Source of the DNA: Lycium barbarum
Taxonomy: Eukaryota; Streptophyta; Magnoliopsida; Solanales; Solanaceae
Assembly: GCF_019175385.1 (NCBI RefSeq)
Contig: NC_083348.1
Span: 50,614,950 to 50,678,949, forward strand
DNA length: 64,000 bases
Direction: 5' to 3'
A program made the translations under genes and the position numbers. Shown here piece after piece: positions 1 through 9,611 of the stretch (position 1 is the stretch's first letter; each line of letters opens with the position of its first letter). The notes beneath the pieces were generated by a model. The model was not told the DNA's origin, did not search any database, and worked only from the letters and a program-made list of their open reading frames with translations.

Positions 1-1272
1 AATAGGGGATTAATGGGACACTTTGGGATTGATAAGAAAGTGGGAATTCTTGAGGAGCAATTCTATTGGCCCCACATGCGGCGGGATGTGGCCCGAATTT
101 ATGGTCAATGCCTTGAATGCCGAAACGCTAAATCTAGGCTTCAACCCCATGGCTTGTACACTCCCCTCCCCATCCCTCAACAACCTTGGTTTGACATTTT
201 TATGGACTTTGTGATGGGATTTCCTAGGACAAAAAGGGGGAAAGATAGCATCTTTGTTGTTGTTGATCGTTTTTCAAAAATGTCCCATTTCATTGCTTGC
301 CATAAGGTTGATGATGCTCCCCATATTGCTTCCTTGTTTGTTGAAAATGTGGTTAAATTGCATGGCATTACCAAGAAAATTGTGAGCGATAGGGATCCCA
401 AGTTCCTTAGCCGCTTTTGGAAAGAATTGTGGGGTAGGCTTGGAACGAAGTTGTTGTTTTCCACCTCTTGCCACCCATAAACCGATGGACAAACAGAAGT
501 TGTCAATAGGACTTTAGGTTCTATGCTTCGGGCCATGGTTTTAGGGAAGCTAGCCTCTTGGGAATACCAATTGCCTTTAGTAGAATTTGCATATAATAGA
601 GTTATTCATAGCAGTGTTGGCATGTCACCATTTGTGGTGTTGTATGGTTTTAACCCCCTAACCCCCTTGGATCTAACTCCTTTGTCTCAAGATGTGGTAT
701 TGAGTTTAGATGGTAACAAGAGAGCCGAAGCTATGAAAAAGATCCATGAAAAGGCCAGGATCCAACTTGAAAAGAAGAATCAAAAGCTAGCGAAAAGGGC
801 AAACCAAGGGAGAAAAAGGGTGGTCCTTGAACCGGGAGATTGGGTGTAGGTGCACTTCCGGAAAGAAAGATTCCCAAACAAGAGGAAGACAAAGTTGATG
901 CCGCGTGGGGATGGTCCCTTTGAAGTCCTTGAGAGGCTTAATGATAATGCCTACAAAATTGATCTCCCTCCGGAATATCAAGTTCACAACACCTTCAACA
1001 TTTGTGACCTATCTCCCATGGTAATGGAAAGTGATGAGCCATCAAATTTGAGGACAAATTCTCTTCAAGATGGGGAGAATGATGCAAGCCCACTTGCCTT
1101 AAGGCCATTTACAAGGAGCCAAACCCGGGAACTACAACACTTGCAAAGCCTATTCATGAAGCGGGATGCTCTTGAGTATACTTTTGATGAGCACCTTGGA
1201 TCCCAAGTCCATTTGTTGATGAAGATTGCTTGGGGAGAAGAAGAGGAAATGGGAAGTTACCACAATAGCTAA
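1..1272 (+). pseudogene. Ty3/gypsy pol 3' end (integrase and C-terminal tail), CRM-like
   Basis: One reading frame runs from the window edge to a stop at 1270-1272, broken by two internal stops: TAA at 478-480 (a CAA glutamine in relatives) and TAG at 847-849 (a TGG tryptophan in relatives). The translation shows the integrase zinc-finger end (GHFG, then CLEC), the catalytic core ([15 protein letters not shown], then TDGQTEVVNR just after the first stop) and the GDGPFEVLERLNDNAYKIDL region. It ends with an LRTNSLQDGENDA-type tail followed by PFTRSQTRELQ. The tail and the core wording resemble CRM/Galadriel chromoviruses; the lineage is recalled, not searched. Integrase would insert the retrotransposon cDNA into chromatin in the nucleus. 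The 5' part of pol lies outside the window. It is non-functional as it stands. Confidence 0.9.
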
Positions 1273-1400
1273 AATATGAAGAGTTGGCTATTCTTGCAAA
1301 TGAGATTTCAAGATTTTGAAGAAAGAAGAATAGCCAAACAAGGCCCTTGTCTCATTAAGGGTGTTTATGTCATTTTTGCTATCTTTTATTACTAGCATAG
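1174..1400 (+). repeat. Direct repeat copy 1: pol 3' end plus LTR start
   Basis: This 227-bp block covers the last codons of pol and the following untranslated or LTR sequence. It recurs at 2463-2672 with small indels and a few substitutions. The sequence diverges after the shared CTAGCATAG end. The duplication brackets a 1.06-kb unrelated insert, so the region is a rearranged LTR junction, not one simple LTR. Confidence 0.85.
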
Positions 1401-2310
1401 TCTGCATAGATTCAAGTGGGGAAGAAGACTCAAAAGGAAAGTTAGATCCAAAAGTTTACCCAAGTTTTGGATAAGTGTTTTTCAGCCCCAAATGGAATGA
1501 TCCTAGGTTGATTGGGTCCATTATGTCAAAAAAGTCAAAAAACCCAGCCCAAGATCCAAGAAATCACGTGCTATACGAAATCACTGAAGCCACTATACGG
1601 TCCCACATACGAACCGTATAAATTTTACGGTCCGTATAATTTGGTCCGTAAAATTGGAGGCCCAAAAGTAACATTCTGGAAATGATCTACGGTGGGAAAA
1701 TACGGACCATAAAAATTTTACGACCCGTAGATTTTGGTCCGTAAATCTGGTACCAAATTTTTGAGTTTCTGTCCCTATTCTACGAACACCTTTTACGATC
1801 CGTGAATTATATACGGACCGTATAACTTCCACAACCCAATCCGTGAATTTGAGGCACATTTTCAATTCCAAAATTTCATTTCATCTCAATTCATTTATCA
1901 AAAACTTCTTGAGCCTTGATTGTAAGTGATTGTTTCTCTATTCCTCAGGTAGGGAACAAAAAAAAAAAAAAAGTATAGAAATTTTTAAATTTTCGTTACT
2001 TCAAATTGATACCTTGGATCAATTGGGGCTTCAAGACCGTGTTTTCAAATTATCACCTACCCGGGCCCGAAATTTTATTTATCTCCCGATTTTTAGCATT
2101 CCATTTTCTTGTGTCTCTCAACTAGTAGCCATTTAGTAGTTGTTCCTACCTGTGTTTGCTAGTTCTTGTGTCCACATTTCTTTCGTGCTTTTCTTCGTTT
2201 TTGCTTCGTTGTTAATTTCTTGGTTCAAGTCCGTTAGATTGAATTAAGTCATCCATCTTTCTTAGTCTAACAAGAATCTATTCCGACCAAGAGTAGAATT
2301 TGAGGGGACT
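1401..2310. other. Unassigned LTR-like spacer between the direct repeats
   Basis: No convincing coding frame. It holds the TACGG palindrome cluster (1594-1832), an A-run near 1960 and a pyrimidine-rich stretch (2090-2220). The style is that of LTR or leader sequence, but I cannot assign it to the flanking CRM-like element or to another family. Confidence 0.5.
1594..1832. repeat. Cluster of TACGGTCCGTA-type palindromes
   Basis: About ten full or partial copies of the self-complementary motif TACGGACCGTA / TACGGTCCGTA lie within 240 bp. A second cluster sits in the solo LTR at 24648-24910. Each unit can pair with itself or with its neighbours, so a transcript could fold into local hairpins. 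Function is unknown. Confidence 0.75.
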
Positions 2311-2435
2311 CCAGTTAAGGATAGTCAGATCACAAAGCAGCTATGTAAAGTTATTATATGAGGGGGCTCCAACGCTACTTGATAGCCAACTCTAAAGATC
2401 GAGATTAAGAGCTAAAAGCAAAGTGACAGTTAAAG
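2311..2435 (+). repeat. Fragment of LARD internal sequence captured in a CRM-like element
   Basis: About 125 bp match LARD1 at 21241-21366 and, reversed, LARD2 at 43532-43655. All share the run AGCTACTTGATAGCC-type sequence around 'gctacttgatagccaactc'. The flanks do not match. This is a short piece of one retrotransposon family inside another. Confidence 0.85.
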
Positions 2436-2462
2436 ATTTCTTGGATCCCAAGTCCATTTGTT

Positions 2463-2672
2463 GAGTATACTTTTGATGAGCACCTTGGATCCCAAGTCCA
2501 TTTGTTGATGAAAACTGCTTGGGGAGAAGAAGAGGAAATGGCTAAAAGATGAAGAGTTGGCTATTCTTGCAAAGGATATTTCAAGATTTTGAAGAAAGAA
2601 GAATAGCCAAACAAGGCCCTTGTCTCATTAAGGGTGTTTATGTCCTTTTGCTATCTTTTATTTCTAGCATAG
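2463..2672 (+). repeat. Direct repeat copy 2: pol 3' end plus LTR start
   Basis: Second copy of the 1174-1400 block. It begins with the same pol C-terminal codons and continues without a break into an LTR-like sequence that leads to the PBS at 2992. Confidence 0.85.
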
Positions 2673-2988
2673 AATAAATAGTTCTCTTCTTCTTCATGGA
2701 AGACGAAGACTATTTTGATTATTCATATTTTGAGATTGTAAAACTCTTTTGAGTGTTGAGAGCTTGCTAAGCTTGAGATTGTGAATTTCTGAATTTGTGA
2801 GAGGATTGGTTATTAGGGTGTCAAATCCCTATTGGTCATCCTAAGAGTTTGGTGCTCTTTAGTTCCTAAATTAGAGGTCAAGTTAATCTAAGAACTTTGG
2901 TTGCTAATTTGGGTCTTTAGTTGTGTCAAATTATCTATCCTTTATTTTCTTGTCCTTCTTTCTTCATTTTCATTTTGATTATTGTATC
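2673..2988 (+). repeat. Distal part of a CRM-like LTR (R/U5)
   Basis: An AT-rich stretch that ends in TATTGTATCA three bases before a primer-binding site, which is where a 5' LTR must end. No matching partner LTR is present in the window, so the outer boundary is not fixed. Confidence 0.6.
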
Positions 2989-2991
2989 AAT

Positions 2992-3003
2992 TGGTATCAG
3001 AGC
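2992..3003 (+). other. Primer-binding site (tRNA-iMet type)
   Basis: TGGTATCAGAGC, the complement of the 3' end of plant initiator tRNA-Met, just downstream of an LTR end. It would prime minus-strand cDNA synthesis. Confidence 0.9.
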
Positions 3004-3186
3004 TTAGCTTAGGTTTGTTCCAACAAATCTAGTTTTGGATTTTGATTCAACAAAAAAAAAATGAAATTCAAAAAAAAAAATCTCGAATTTTCTTGTTGAT
3101 TTTGTTGAATCTAGTGATAGAATTGAGTTCCTTAGAGTTTTAGAAAAGAGGGACTGCCCATAATACTACTTACTTACAAAGAATTC
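3004..3186 (+). other. Leader remnant; gag deleted
   Basis: Noncoding A-rich leader with A-runs near 3051 and 3071. The sequence passes directly into the PR/RT border of pol, so gag and protease are missing. Confidence 0.6.
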
Positions 3187-3959
3187 TTGATTAATTCTGA
3201 GCTACTAACTTCTTCTTTGCCAAGTAGTGTTTTTTCTCTTTTGCAGGACTTTGATGATATCTTTCCTGAAGATATTCCTAAAGGTCTTCCACCTTTGCGT
3301 GGAATTGAACACCAAATTGACTTTGTGCATGGTCTGCTCCTCTTTTGCAATTACCTAATTTTTCTAAGTCTTTTGAGGTTGAATGTGATGCTTCGGGAAA
3401 AGGAATAGGTGTTGTTTTAATGCAGGAGTCCAAGCCTATTTCATACTTTAGTGAAAAGTTGAGTCCAAGCCTACATTGAACTACTCAACTTATGACAAAG
3501 AGCTCTATGCTTTGGTAAAGGCTTTAGCTACATGGCAGCATTATTTGTGGCCTAGAGAGTTTGTGGTTAAGACTGATCATGAATCCTTGAGATATTTGAA
3601 GAGCCAAGGTAAGCTTAATCGTAGGCATGCAAAATGGGTTGAATTTATTGAAACTTTCCCATATGTGATTGCTTACAAGCAAGGAAAGGAGAATGTGGTT
3701 GCTGATGCACTGTCAATAAGGTATGTCTTGGTCTCTACTCTTACTTCTAAGCTGATGGGTATTGATCAAATCAAGGGCCTTTATGCTAATGATTCTGATT
3801 TTGGCAAGATTTTTGCAGAATGTAAGTTGGGTCCTTATGACAGGTTTAATCTTCAAGATGGATTTCTTTTTAAGGAAAATAAATTGTGTATCCCTAATTG
3901 CTCTTTGCGTGAATTGTTTGTTAGGGAAGCACATTGTGGTTGACTCATGGGACACTTCA
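3187..3959 (+). pseudogene. Internally deleted gypsy pol (RT start, RNase H, integrase start)
   Basis: It opens with the RT entry motif DFDDIFPEDIPKGLPPLRGI, then jumps near 3332 into the RNase H domain, in a different frame. RNase H motifs are [14 protein letters not shown] (3384 onward), [21 protein letters not shown] and [11 protein letters not shown]. The RT palm, about 1 kb, is deleted. Downstream it enters the integrase N-terminus (REAHCG, a stop at 3942-3944, then LMGHF), where the family A element inserted. The reading continues at 12892. One RT deletion, a frame change and a stop make it dead. The short RNase H frame is otherwise well preserved. Confidence 0.88.
3955..3959. repeat. 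Target-site duplication CTTCA (left)
   Basis: CTTCA immediately precedes TGTCACGACCC; the same five bases follow the other end at 12887-12891. The duplication splits an integrase reading frame, which confirms insertion into pol. Confidence 0.95.
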
Positions 3960-4325
3960 TGTCACGACCCAACTAGGGGCCGTGACGAGTACCCGATACT
4001 TGTACCGAGCACCCCTTATCTATCTCGTATAAACAGTGCCATATTTTTTTTTTTTTTTGAAACATAGACTTGTAAACGTCGTTAATACTTTATACAACAA
4101 CATCATAATGCCCAAACATCGTATATCTACTGAACCTGCCTAACTGTACATATCTGTCTACGAGCCTCTAGACATAGTGTAATTACACATAGAAAGGGCC
4201 GAGTACTATCGTGCCCGAATATACATATACAAAATAGTACCGCTGAAGTAAAGCTCCGGAACAACTGGAGCACTGTAGAGTACTGCTGATAAGCTCCTAT
4301 AGATCACGTCCACCAGCCTGCTGAC

Positions 4326-4384
4326 CTGCGCGGCATGAAACGCAGCGTCCACAAGAAGGGACGTCAGTACGAATAGTGTACCGA
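4326..4384 (-). other. Three-hairpin LTR module (family A version)
   Basis: Sense order: CGGTAC/GTACTG arms, then CGTCC/GGACG arms closing a pyrimidine loop containing CTTCTT, then CTGCG/CGCAG arms closing TTTCATGCCG. Equivalent sites occur in 13 LTR copies here, with changed but still pairing arms in other families. A conserved structure in the RNA is the simplest reading. Its role is not known to me; packaging or dimerisation would fit. Confidence 0.7.
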
Positions 4385-5952
4385 GTATGTAAGGCATGGA
4401 AAATAATAGAAGCAGTAATATAGAGCATGATTAACAATATCAGGGAATCATAGGATCGATAATGCAGCAAGAAAATAACCTGCACGTGGCGAGGCCCCTT
4501 CTCGGGCCGGCTTTCATATGGACTTGTCCCCCTTTTTTTTTTTTTTTTTCCTTCTGCAACGTTTCTTTTTCGTAGACTTAGGAACTAGGGTTAATATCAT
4601 GTTGCATTTTGTCACATTACGCTCTGCACTATCATAGTATGTCGTATCCGGTCATATCGTAGCTTATCACCTCACGGTATTTTATATTCTAGCGTATCAT
4701 GTCATAGTGTGGCTTGCCACAATATAGTCTAGCTTATCATATCCTATCTTATCATATCATAGCATTTCGTGTCATAGTATATCATCTTATTACATAGCTT
4801 TCCTTTGAAAATCTCTTCTTATACATATATGTAAAAATAAGATGTCTCATATTGCCGAGGCGTCGGCAGCCGATCCATTTAGCCATAAATGTACTTCCCG
4901 CGTCCGGGCATCCCGCGTCCGGGACGATATCATGTCATGTAATGCCAACTGATCAGGTGGAAATGCGTGTATAACGCTCTGCCCTTATCCCCATCTTCCC
5001 CGTATACGTGTACATACATCATGCTTATATGTCAGCGTCTATAGCGCTCTGAATCTTTGATTATAGACATACTCTGGTATCATGTATGGATGTCGGCGAC
5101 TATAGCGCTCTAGATCTTTGATTATATACACAGCTTGTACATACATATGTGTTTTACATACATTTACTTACATTATCTACATATACATATAGTGTATAAG
5201 CGTACAAGGGGGCCAAGGAGAACCATGTATCCATCGGAGTGACGTAAGGTCGGTGACCTCCGATTATCTTATGAAAGGATAGTGATCGTTTTGTCTTACC
5301 TCGGAAAGAAAACAAGTATTTAAGATGAGAGTATCAATGGAGGATAATATTAAAATGGACGTAAAATAAAATCGGGGTATTATAGATGTCATTTCATAGA
5401 CTTTGAAATCTTCTAGAAAATAAAATCATGGCTAGGGAATATAAATAAGTTTCAAGAATTAGTTTGTCACTTTCATGTTCGTATAAGGTGCTTAGCTTAG
5501 TCGTCTTAGTCATAGGGTCATTCCGGTGGTACGTATTATAGGCATTCCCGCTTATCTAACATCATGGTCATCCTTGTCATCACAGAGGCATCCTCGTTAG
5601 AGGAATCATAGTACTTATCTCATGGTAACAAGATCGGGATCAAAGGTTCCCTTCGGGTTCACTTGAAGTACATCAACCAATACTATAGGAAAGTCCGGGG
5701 GTAGCGGGCCCACCTCGGGCCGGATGAGGTGGCGTATATTATTTACATATACTACAGGTCATGACATTACTTGTGAGGGTTCTAGGGTGATCGGGTCCCA
5801 TTTACGCACGTCATAGAGGTCTAGGAGGTCTTTCTATCATTTTGCGCACTTTCTACTTCAATTCAATTGAATGAAAAGTTGAAAACTTTAGGTGCGGATT
5901 CCGGGGATTGAGGTCGTCCCCGAGGCTTGTGCCCGACTTCTTACAACCAAGA

Positions 5953-5988
5953 CATGCCATAGAAAGAAGGGTGAAGCCTTACATACCT
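5953..5988 (-). promoter_or_regulatory. Conserved splice-donor-like LTR block
   Basis: Sense reads AGGTATGTAAGGC followed by a pyrimidine-rich stretch and GGCATG. AG|GTATGT fits a plant 5' splice site. The block recurs in every LTR in this window that covers the position. The matching acceptor-like site lies at the start of gag (near 9402). Confidence 0.6.
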
Positions 5989-7236
5989 CTCTCCGCTCCT
6001 TTAGCTACTCCAAAATCGCGTCACAATCTCGTCAAAATCTGCAATTTGGTCAAGTTTACCAAAACTTTCATTAGTATACTTTGAGTTAGAATCTTAAGGA
6101 AACATTTGGCTACCGAAATTTCGACAGCACTTCCCCTATAAATACTCCATCCCACCAAGTTCAACTTGGCTAATTTCAATCAACAACAATCCCGGGAATT
6201 CAACCCGGCCAAAATATCAACCACAATTCCAACAACAACAATACTAACAACTTCCATATTCAATCAACTTACTACTTCTTCCAAAACTTTCTAAATTTTA
6301 TGAAAACAATGACAACCTCATAATCTATATTCCAACAACATCATACTAAATAAAATTGACTCATTCTCTTCCATTTTTTTTCCATAACCACACGGCCAAC
6401 ACCAACATACACACTACAACTTCTCAATATTCATTCAACTTCCATTTTTTTTTTCCATATATCATTCACAACAATAACAACCAAACATTAATTAAAATAA
6501 TTGAAGCATGGCTCATACACATATATACATACACACGGCCATGTACTATATTTCTCTCCTTCATAAATTTCATCCATTTTAGCATACTACAACACATATA
6601 AACCATGTATAACACATAAAGCAAGGTTAGAATTTTACCTTTATTCTTCAACTTCTCACTTGCTTATCTCTTGGAAACCTATATGATTTTGAATTTTTCT
6701 TGCTCCAACAACAACTTCACCTTGTTGTGCACCCTCTACTTGATAGAAAATAATTTTTGGAGAGATTTTTTTCAATTTTTCTTGGAATTTTTGTTCTTGG
6801 CCGAAAGGCCTTGGGGTTTCTCCCCTTCTTTCTTTCTTTTGAGTTCTTGAAATTTCTAGACACTTAATGGATGAAGATGACTTAGTCATCCCTTATATTG
6901 ACTAAGTCTTATTTCATATTGGGCTTGGACCCTCTCCAAGGCCGGTTGGGCCTATAAATTCCCAAAGAAAACCTTCAAGCCCATTTATATTTTGGGCTAC
7001 TACTTGAAATTCTTGAAGGCAATTTTTCCAACTTCCAATTTTGCCCTTCGTCTTCCTCCGTATTTCCACGAGTCATGTCGTGAACTCCCCTTCATGCTCT
7101 TGACCTTTCTCATTATTTCCACTCCTAGACTCTTCATAAACAACTCAAGTGCCAAACACAATAAAATGTAGCCTCGCTTGTCGTTTTCCCGCGATTGTCT
7201 TGAATTATCCAATTACATAAAACGCGGGGTATAACA

Positions 7237-7250
7237 TCCTCCCCCCCTTT
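7237..7250 (-). other. Polypurine tract of family A
   Basis: On the minus strand, AAAGGGGGGGAGGA abuts the LTR start TGTTATA. It would prime plus-strand DNA. The upstream ATTCGAGGACGAATGTTCT motif is shared with Tekay and the LARDs. Confidence 0.9.
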
Positions 7251-7932
7251 AGAACATTCGTCCTCGAATGTTAAACTCGCCTCATAGCGTAACACATCAT
7301 TTCGGGGAGGTCTCCGTTGTAGATGCCTCATGTCACTTAACATGTCCACCTTAGGAGCTTAGGTTGCCCTCTTTGCGATCTTCACAGTTGTAATTCCTCA
7401 TTCGTGGCGTCTGCCGCGTCTATCCCCTCACTAGACATGTTCCCGCACACCGCCTTATCATAAATTCCTTGCATTAGATAGTGTGGACTTAATATCGGTC
7501 TCACCCTGTGACATCTGTACTTTTCTCCTTCGTTCCCAAAGCTTTCTGTTGTCATGGCTCCCCCTTTCTTGTTAGTTTAGTCCGTCTCGGCCTATATGAC
7601 TCGTATGGGGTTTCTAACCACTTTCCACACCCCAATTTACTTTGAGCTGCCTACTCTTACACTCGTCTCTTGTTTTCACAGTTACGAAATTTTCAGCATA
7701 TTTCCCAGGGGGTCACCCATCATGAAACTACTCCCACCTGAGCACGCTTAACCTTGAAACTCTGATGCATTTCAGCGTCACGGTGTTAGTATTTTTACTT
7801 CCGCTTCCCCGTACTACCTATATTATATAATATGGGGTAAGTTGGGGTCTCAGCAATGTTTGAACACCCTCGTAGCGAATATTTCTCTTTTAATAACTAT
7901 TCCTCACTCTAATATCCAAATTCTTAGTATGT
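7251..7932 (-). other. Family A 3' noncoding module
   Basis: Sequence between the end of gag and the purine tract, without coding capacity. It is shared in order and content with family B (50926-51685), including the 5S-like block and a stretch around 7570-7640. It replaces all of pol. Confidence 0.75.
7700..7767 (-). other. 5S-rRNA-derived block in family A
   Basis: The sense strand aligns without gaps to the middle and 3' part of plant 5S rRNA (recalled), about 52 of 68 positions by eye. The runs GTTAAGCGTGCT (A-box region), GATGGGTGACC (C-box region) and CCTGGGAA are identical. These are the parts that bind TFIIIA and the Pol III machinery. The orientation is the same as the element's transcript. 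It is too short and diverged to be a working 5S gene. Confidence 0.8.
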
Positions 7933-9411
7933 TTAGCAATACAAAAGGGCAGGGTTGGATAAGATAGAATCCGAATCAATTAATGCACATATTATAGAAA
8001 ATACCAACAAAAAAGTACCTGTGGCCGCATCAGCGGGAGGCTCAGGGTCCTGTCGTCCTGTCAGTGCATATATACGGTGTGGAGGACCGGCTGCGCTGGG
8101 TATCCCTCCTCTGCCTCGGCCACGACCTGCTGGAGCCTGGGAGGCCTGTCCCTGAGGGCGTACGGTCGACGATGAACCAACTGCGGACCCGGTAGGCTGG
8201 GCTCGGTCTCCGTCATCTCTCAATGGGCAATCACGCATCAAATGGCCAACCCGCCCACAAGTATAGCAAGCACCCGTACCTGCGCGGCACTCTCCCGAGT
8301 GTGGCCTGCCGCATCGAGCACATCGTGGCGGGGGTGACATTATCCTGCCAGCATCAGCCCTAAACTGAGATTCTGAGGCTCGGGTACCTTGATCCGGTCT
8401 CGAGTGAGTAGAACGGTCAAACCCCCTATCAGCAAATCGAGGAGGTGCACTGGCCGCCGGTTGGTCTGAGTACCCGAATTGCCCCTGTGTCTGTCCCCCT
8501 CTGTACTCACTTCTAGTCCTGGAAAACCGGCCTCTCTTTCGGGAACCCCTGTCTGGATAGCGCTCCTCCCTCCGTGGCTGATATTGTTCTTCCAAATTTT
8601 GGGCGTGGGCCTGGATACGGGTAATAGTCATCCCGTCTTGGAGTGAGGCCGTCAAGCATTCTTTAACCAAATGTGGCCCTAACCCACTCACGAAACGGTG
8701 CACATGATCTCCCCTATCCGCTATCATAGCTGGGGCATACCTGGCCAATGAGTTGAAACGAAGACTGTATTCCCGAACACTCATATTTCCCTGTCTAAGG
8801 TTTAGGAACATGTCGGCTCGAGCCCGTCGAACCTCTGGCGGTAGGAAATGTCGTAGAAATGCCTCTGTAAACTCCTGCCAGACCGGAGGGGGTGCATTTG
8901 CTCCCCTCGAAGATACCCAACTGCTATACCACAGAACTGCCACATCCCGCAGTCTGTATGAAGCCAACTCTACGGACTCCGTGTCAGAAGCATGTATAAT
9001 CCTCAGAGTCCGCAGCATCTCATCTATAAAGCTCTGCGGGTCCTCCTCTGGCTTTGATCCATAGAACTCTGGCGGCTTCAGGGTAATAAAGTCTCGGGCC
9101 CTTGCGCTTACCGCCCTGTCTCCCGTGTCTATATCTTGCCGCTGAGCTTGTGCGGCAACTAACTGGGTCAATAACTGGATGGCCTCTGCCATCTGCTGGC
9201 CCGGAGCTGCTGGCGGTGGAACTGGGGGTGCGGGGGCTGGAGCGGGAACTCTTCCCTGCTCTGCTGGTGCAGGGGGAGCAGGAACGGTCTGAGGGGGAGC
9301 CTCATTATGAGATTCTTCTTCTTCTAGCTCCCGTTCAACTCTGCTGGCCGCCACTCTCTTGGCTTTCTCGGCCATCGTAGCCTTTTTCTTCGGCGGCATT
9401 ACTGAAACCAT
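7933..9411 (-). CDS. gag: Gag of family A (intact, with fused protease stub)
   Basis: 492 residues from the upstream ATG; I prefer Met5 (9399) because it matches the MPPKK start of the Tekay gag and follows a TTTCAG acceptor-like site. Order: basic/acidic start (1-36), proline/alanine-rich linker (37-72), Retrotrans_gag domain (about 105-270, with PPEFYGSKPEEDPQSFID, HFLPPEVRRARA and REYSLRFNSLARYAP), arginine-rich region (278-345), two zinc knuckles (CARCGRPHSGEC at 364-375; CYTCGRVGHLMRDC at 382-395), and an RGRGRGG run (430-436). Gag would build the virus-like particle and bind element RNA. The last 30 residues start the protease, but the active-site LIDPGS is LIDSDS, followed by a stop. 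No internal stops, so recently functional. Confidence 0.93.
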   Translation of the reverse strand: MVSVMPPKKKATMAEKAKRVAASRVERELEEEESHNEAPPQTVPAPPAPAEQGRVPAPAPAPPVPPPAAPGQQMAEAIQLLTQLVAAQAQRQDIDTGDRAVSARARDFITLKPPEFYGSKPEEDPQSFIDEMLRTLRIIHASDTESVELASYRLRDVAVLWYSSWVSSRGANAPPPVWQEFTEAFLRHFLPPEVRRARADMFLNLRQGNMSVREYSLRFNSLARYAPAMIADRGDHVHRFVSGLGPHLVKECLTASLQDGMTITRIQAHAQNLEEQYQPRREERYPDRGSRKRGRFSRTRSEYRGGQTQGQFGYSDQPAASAPPRFADRGFDRSTHSRPDQGTRASESQFRADAGRIMSPPPRCARCGRPHSGECRAGTGACYTCGRVGHLMRDCPLRDDGDRAQPTGSAVGSSSTVRPQGQASQAPAGRGRGRGGIPSAAGPPHRIYALTGRQDPEPPADAATGTFLLVFSIICALIDSDSILSNPALLYC

Positions 9412-9595
9412 AACATAGGATTAGGAAAGGAATGTGGAAGCCTGGTAGCATAGCTCTATCGCACGATCTTAGAATGCAAAGAAGGTCATATTTCCTAAAT
9501 GCCCTGTAGCCTCCTGCCTATAAGTATGGCGCGCTACACACCCATAGACAAGACTCTACTGGACACGGCTCGTAGACAAACCCTAGGACCGAACT

Positions 9596-9607
9596 GCTCT
9601 GATACCA
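9596..9607 (-). other. Primer-binding site of family A
   Basis: GCTCTGATACCA on the plus strand, i.e. TGGTATCAGAGC in sense, four bases from the LTR end. The 9412-9595 leader is about 93% like the family B leader by eye and includes a branch-like CCTAAT and a TTTCAG acceptor-like site. Confidence 0.95.
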
Positions 9608-9611
9608 CTTC

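Larger units (their letters stand above)
3960..7236 (-). repeat. Family A 3' LTR
   Basis: On the sense (minus) strand it begins TGTTATACCCCG and ends GGGTCGTGACA. It contains a TATA-like CAATATAAGG (6891-6900), a splice-donor-like GAGGTATGTAAG block (5953-5988), paired CCCGCGTCCGGG units near 4900-4925, two degenerate 'tctatagcgctct' units and the three-hairpin module (4326-4384). Confidence 0.95.

Noticed and set aside
1930..2136. 68-codon frame in the unassigned spacer
   Set aside because: Starts next to an A-run, low complexity, no domain or conserved copy.
6356..6601. 81-codon frame repeated at 12006-12251
   Set aside because: AT-rich low-complexity part of the family A LTR, antisense to the element. 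The repetition is due to the LTR pair.
7700..7767. A working 5S rRNA gene
   Set aside because: Only part of the 5S length aligns, with about 24% differences, and there is no T-run terminator at the right place. Kept as a derived block only.
8753..9380. Frames of about 90-100 codons on the plus strand opposite gag
   Set aside because: Shadows of the real gag frame on the other strand.
9596..9607. tRNA gene traces from the TGGTATCAGAGC sites
   Set aside because: These are 12-nt primer-binding sites next to LTR ends, with no cloverleaf around them.
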